5,671 nt of DNA from an uncultured Bacteroidales bacterium (GTDB lineage Bacteria; Bacteroidota; Bacteroidia; Bacteroidales; WCHB1-69). The notes under the pieces were generated by a model. It was given only the letters and a program-made list of their open reading frames with translations. It did not search any database and had not been told where the DNA came from. Of the stretch, positions 1 to 3,400 are shown piece after piece. Positions within the stretch are counted from its first letter, which is position 1. Each line of letters starts with the position of its first letter. The position numbers and the translations under genes were made by a program. The stretch covers positions 1-5,671 of the forward strand of contig CALDIA010000172.1 in assembly GCA_937901455.1 (NCBI GenBank), read 5' to 3'.

Positions 1-7
1 GCAAACC

Positions 8-28
8 ACCCCGCCCGAAGGGTGGGGT
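8..28 (+). other. GC-rich hairpin in upstream 3' region
   Basis: Bases 8-16 pair with 20-28 over nine positions, with one G-U wobble (13/23) and a three-base GAA loop. The stem is very GC-rich in an otherwise AT-rich stretch. No T-run follows (the next bases are AGGGCAAAATC), so by itself it is not a canonical intrinsic terminator. It lies 11 bases before a strong terminator and is probably part of the 3' untranslated end of the gene to the left, where it could stabilise the transcript end or act as a first, weaker stop. No coding sequence is recognisable in bases 1-30. Confidence 0.5.
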
Positions 29-39
29 AGGGCAAAATC

Positions 40-76
40 AACGGGTTCCCGATATTGTTTCGGGAACCCGTTTTTT
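40..76 (+). terminator. Rho-independent terminator of an upstream gene
   Basis: A perfect 13-bp inverted repeat (40-52 with 60-72) encloses a 7-base loop (53-59). The 3' arm runs straight into a T-run at 71-76. This is the standard shape of an intrinsic terminator read on the + strand, so it should end a transcript entering from the left and separate it from the large gene. Read on the other strand, the hairpin is followed by TTGATTTTG, a broken T-rich stretch, so weak two-way activity is possible. The gene it serves is outside the window. Confidence 0.9.
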
Positions 77-242
77 AATTGTTAATATGCGGAATTTGTA
101 AACCTATGTTTATATAATTATTTTTTTTTGGGGGGGTGGATTTTTTAGAAATTATTTGCAATATTGCTTAAAAGGCTGTTGAAAACACATTTGACACTAT
201 TATCAATATTAATAAACTGTTGATAATTAGTAATTCCGTTTT

Positions 243-273
243 TATGAAACAATAATTTTTTTTTGTATTTTTG
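243..273 (+). promoter_or_regulatory. Candidate Bacteroidota -33/-7 promoter
   Basis: Bases 266-273 (TATTTTTG) match the Bacteroides sigma-ABfr -7 consensus TAnnTTTG exactly. Nineteen bases upstream, 243-246 reads TATG, one mismatch from the -33 element TTTG, and the 19-base spacing is normal for this class. Transcription would begin near 280 and leave an untranslated leader of about 95 bases before ATG 376. T-rich DNA produces such matches by chance, so this is a candidate only. Confidence 0.4.
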
Positions 274-315
274 CTGCGTTGTTTTGTAGTAAAAATGGAG
301 TTTCCTTTTTTGTGA

Positions 316-345
316 TTTGTATTTTTTTGATTATATTAATATTTG
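316..345 (+). promoter_or_regulatory. Alternative candidate -33/-7 promoter
   Basis: TTTG at 316-319 is a perfect -33 element. It is followed after 18 bases by AATATTTG at 338-345, one mismatch from TAnnTTTG at its first position. The spacing is one base shorter than usual. Transcription would start about 25 bases before ATG 376, giving a short leader that would still include the mini-ORF at 359-379. It competes with the candidate at 243-273 and neither can be preferred from sequence alone. Confidence 0.25.
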
Positions 346-358
346 AAATTGTTAATTT

Positions 359-379
359 ATGAAATTTTTAAGCGTATGA
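359..379 (+). other. Six-codon mini-ORF overlapping the gene start (ATGA)
   Basis: ATG at 359 opens a frame encoding MKFLSV and stops at TGA 377-379. That stop overlaps the ATG of the large gene (376-378) in an ATGA arrangement typical of translational coupling. Neither ATG has a Shine-Dalgarno sequence; the surroundings are A/T-rich, as is normal for Bacteroidota translation initiation. It may be a leader peptide that loads ribosomes for the main start, or a chance ATG in AT-rich DNA. It is too short for any protein-level evidence. Confidence 0.25.
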
Positions 380-438
380 AAAAGATTTGCTTTTTAATGT
401 TTTCTTTCATGATGCTGTTTTCGCTGTCGCTGCGGGCG
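376..438 (+). other. Sec signal peptide, residues 1-21
   Basis: The N-terminus has two lysines (K2, K3), a hydrophobic core rich in Phe, Leu and Met (residues 4-19), and the cleavage context LRA|QN, with Leu at -3 and Ala at -1. Cleavage would leave Gln22 as the first mature residue, a common Bacteroidota pattern often followed by cyclisation to pyroglutamate. Cys25 is four residues past the cut and has no lipobox in front of it, so a lipoprotein is unlikely. The protein should at least reach the periplasm. Confidence 0.9.
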
Positions 439-3400
439 CAGAATGCATGCCCTGCACCGAGCAATTTTGCGGCAACAGTACATATTCCCGAATGGAATAA
501 CGTGACGCTGAATTGGGATCCGATACAGGATACTACAGCACAAGAAATTACTTGGGGAACATCCTATTATACTCGTATCGGTACAAATAGTGCTGCGGAT
601 TTTATAGGAGCGGTGCGTTTTGCCCCAACAGATTTGGCACAGTTCGCTGGCATGAAGCTGACAGCTGTCTCTTTTGTGCCTGGTGAAGCTCAATCTGTCT
701 GTACCTATTACGTCATGGTGTGGCAAGGGGGAAGTCAGATAGATGACACAACGTTTGTGCCTGGCACGCTGATAGCCAATAAGCTTGTGACCCAATCGTT
801 AGTTACTAGCACGCTGAACAAGGTGCTGTTAGACACAACGCTTTTTTTGGATCCGACCCAGGAATTGTGGGTTGGTATTCGGTGTAACACTACGGCTGGC
901 TATCCCTTGGGCGCCAGCAATAATGGCGCAGTTTTTAACTATGGTGACCTGATTAACTTTAATGGATGGGAAACACTGACGGGCGGTGATTCAACCAGTT
1001 CACTGGCCGCTTATAACTGGTGGATTGTAGCCACCATGCAAGAACCTGGCAATATTGTAGAAAACTATAATATCTATCGAGATGGCTCTGTGGTTTATAC
1101 TTCCATCATCGATGCCCAATTTGTTGATTCGCTGGCTATAGGTACCTACACTTATACCTTGGAGGCTTCCTATGAGAGTGGTTGCACCTCTGATCCGTTG
1201 TCTTTGTCTGTAACTATGACAGAAAATCCTTGTACCACTTGCTTGGATAGTGTAGGTATTGCAACAGGGACTTCCACAACCTACCAACTGCCTGTTAACG
1301 GTTTTTATAATTATTCTTATGTGCAGCAGATCTATACTGCTGGAGAGTTGGATACTATCACAGGTGCCATTCAATGTATTGCTTTCCAATATATTTCGCC
1401 GACACCGCAAACGAAGAATCTGGTGATTTACATGGGTAACACTTCCAAAAGCAATTTTAATGGTTCAACCGACTGGATCCCAATCTCAGAGATGTATGAG
1501 GTGTTTAACGGTGCAGTTAATTTTACAAATGCAGGACCTGACAACTGGCTGAAAATTCCCTTGGAGACACCTTTCGAATATCAAGAAGGCAGCAACATCG
1601 TGGTGGCAGTCTTGAACAACACAGGCTCCTACTTGAACAGTGATCCTATCTTTAATGTCCACTCTGCCTCTTCAAAAACTTTGCTGGTGTATAATGATGG
1701 TAGCCCTTATATGCCGTCTTCCAGTAATCCCTTAGGTACCGTTGTATCCGATAGAAACAACATTCGCTTCTATGTTGGAGCGCCTATTACATGTCCTATA
1801 ATCTCAAGTTACGAAGTTACAGATTTGCAGGCAGAAGAGGTTTCTGTTTCTTGGTCATCCACAGACCTGTACGCTGGCTATGAAGTAGTAATGGTTCCTC
1901 AAGGCAGTTCCGCAGGTGACGGGGTGCCTGTTATGGTGAGCGATACATTCTATACCTTCTCCAACTTAACGGCCAATACCGCCTATACCATTTATCTGCG
2001 AGCCAACTGCTCAGGCGACAATAGTAATTGGCGCAGCATTCATGTCAAGACATTGTGTCTGCCAACAGCTACGATTCCCTATATTGCCAATTTCGATAAT
2101 ATTGGCGTTGGTGCTTCGGTGATGCCGGATTGTTGGGAACGTGGTCTTGGTGAAACCGTTAATGATTATCCATATGTCAGTAGCAGTTATCATCATTCAG
2201 GGAATGCGTCACTCTATTTCTACTCCTATACCGGCATTCCCTCCATGGCATGTGGCCAAGCCCTTGATCTGACCAATAATACCCAAGGCCTGACTATGAG
2301 TGCATGGCTCTATAAGACTTCTTCCTATTATGGTGGAATGAACTTCGGCTATTTGACAGATCCTTATGATTTAAGTACCTTTGTAGTGGTGAAGACGGTG
2401 CATCCGGAAGATCTCTCGCTCGCTACGTGGACAGAAGTGAAGTTTCCACTTCCCGAATCTGTCAACGGACAGGTGATCTATCCCGCCATATATTGCTTGG
2501 AAACCTCTGGCTCTTACTCGAACTATGTCTATATGGATGATTTATCCATCTACTATGGCGAGGCCGAATGTTTGGCACCCCAACAGTTCACCGTTAGCAA
2601 TGTCTCCTATACCTCTGCTTACTTTTCCTGGATAGCAAATGATGCCTCTGTGAATATGAATATTGAATATACCAACCAAAATACGGGCGTCAGCAATACC
2701 GTTTTGGTGACGGGGCAGGCCGACTATTTCTTAACCGGTCTCGATACCAACACCCAATATTCTGTCAAACTTTATCCGGAGTGTAACGACATTGCGGATA
2801 CCCTTTACAAAGTTTTCACCACCGGCACTTATATGATGACCTACTGCCTGAGCTCTGACACAACTCAGGAGATTACCTCTACCAATACCAATACGAATTA
2901 CTATGTGCCAGTCAATAACTTCTATCGTTATACTTATTCGCAGCAGATTTTCACCCCGTCAGACTTGGGTGCGACAGGTACCATTACAGGAATCTCATTC
3001 CAGTATGATTACTCAACAGCCTCGTCAGTAAAGAATAATGGTACCATTTTCTTGGCTCACCGGTCAGACAGTACCTTTGCATCCGCCACAGACTGGACAC
3101 CCATTTCTTCCGCTGTGGAGGTCTATCATGGTCCGTTGAACTGTCATAACGGATGGAATGATTTTGAATTCACCAACTACTTTAGCTACAATGGTGTTGA
3201 CAATCTTGTACTTATTGTCTTAGACAGTTCCAACGCCTATAATGGCTCAGCCTATAAGTTCAATGCACACGCTAAGAATGGCCAATATGTGACCCTGCAT
3301 AGGTATAATGACAGCAGTCCATACGACCCGACAAATCCAGGCAGCGGCACACAATACAATTACAGAAACGATGTGAAATTTATTGTTTGCTCGCAGGTGC

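Larger units (their letters stand above)
77..375. other. AT-rich intergenic leader region
   Basis: These roughly 300 bases hold no protein gene. They are strongly AT-rich compared with the coding region that follows. They contain several long T tracts (121-129, 256-264, 322-328) and one G7 tract (130-136). In the frame of the large gene the TAA at 337-339 closes the reading frame, so the gene cannot start upstream of base 340. Candidate promoter elements and a mini-ORF in this stretch are listed separately. I see no riboswitch-like conserved core, tRNA or other structured RNA here. Confidence 0.8.

Noticed and set aside
394..795. Open frame of 133 codons on the - strand
   Set aside because: It is antisense to the signal peptide and FN3-1 region. 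The translation is rich in Cys, His and Arg with no plausible fold, as is typical of a shadow frame.
1000..1410. Open frame of 136 codons on the - strand
   Set aside because: It is antisense to FN3-1 and B1, where the + strand shows coherent domain structure. There is no independent support.
2011..2196. Short - strand frame of 61 codons
   Set aside because: It is antisense to the end of FN3-2 and the beginning of M1. There is no supporting evidence.
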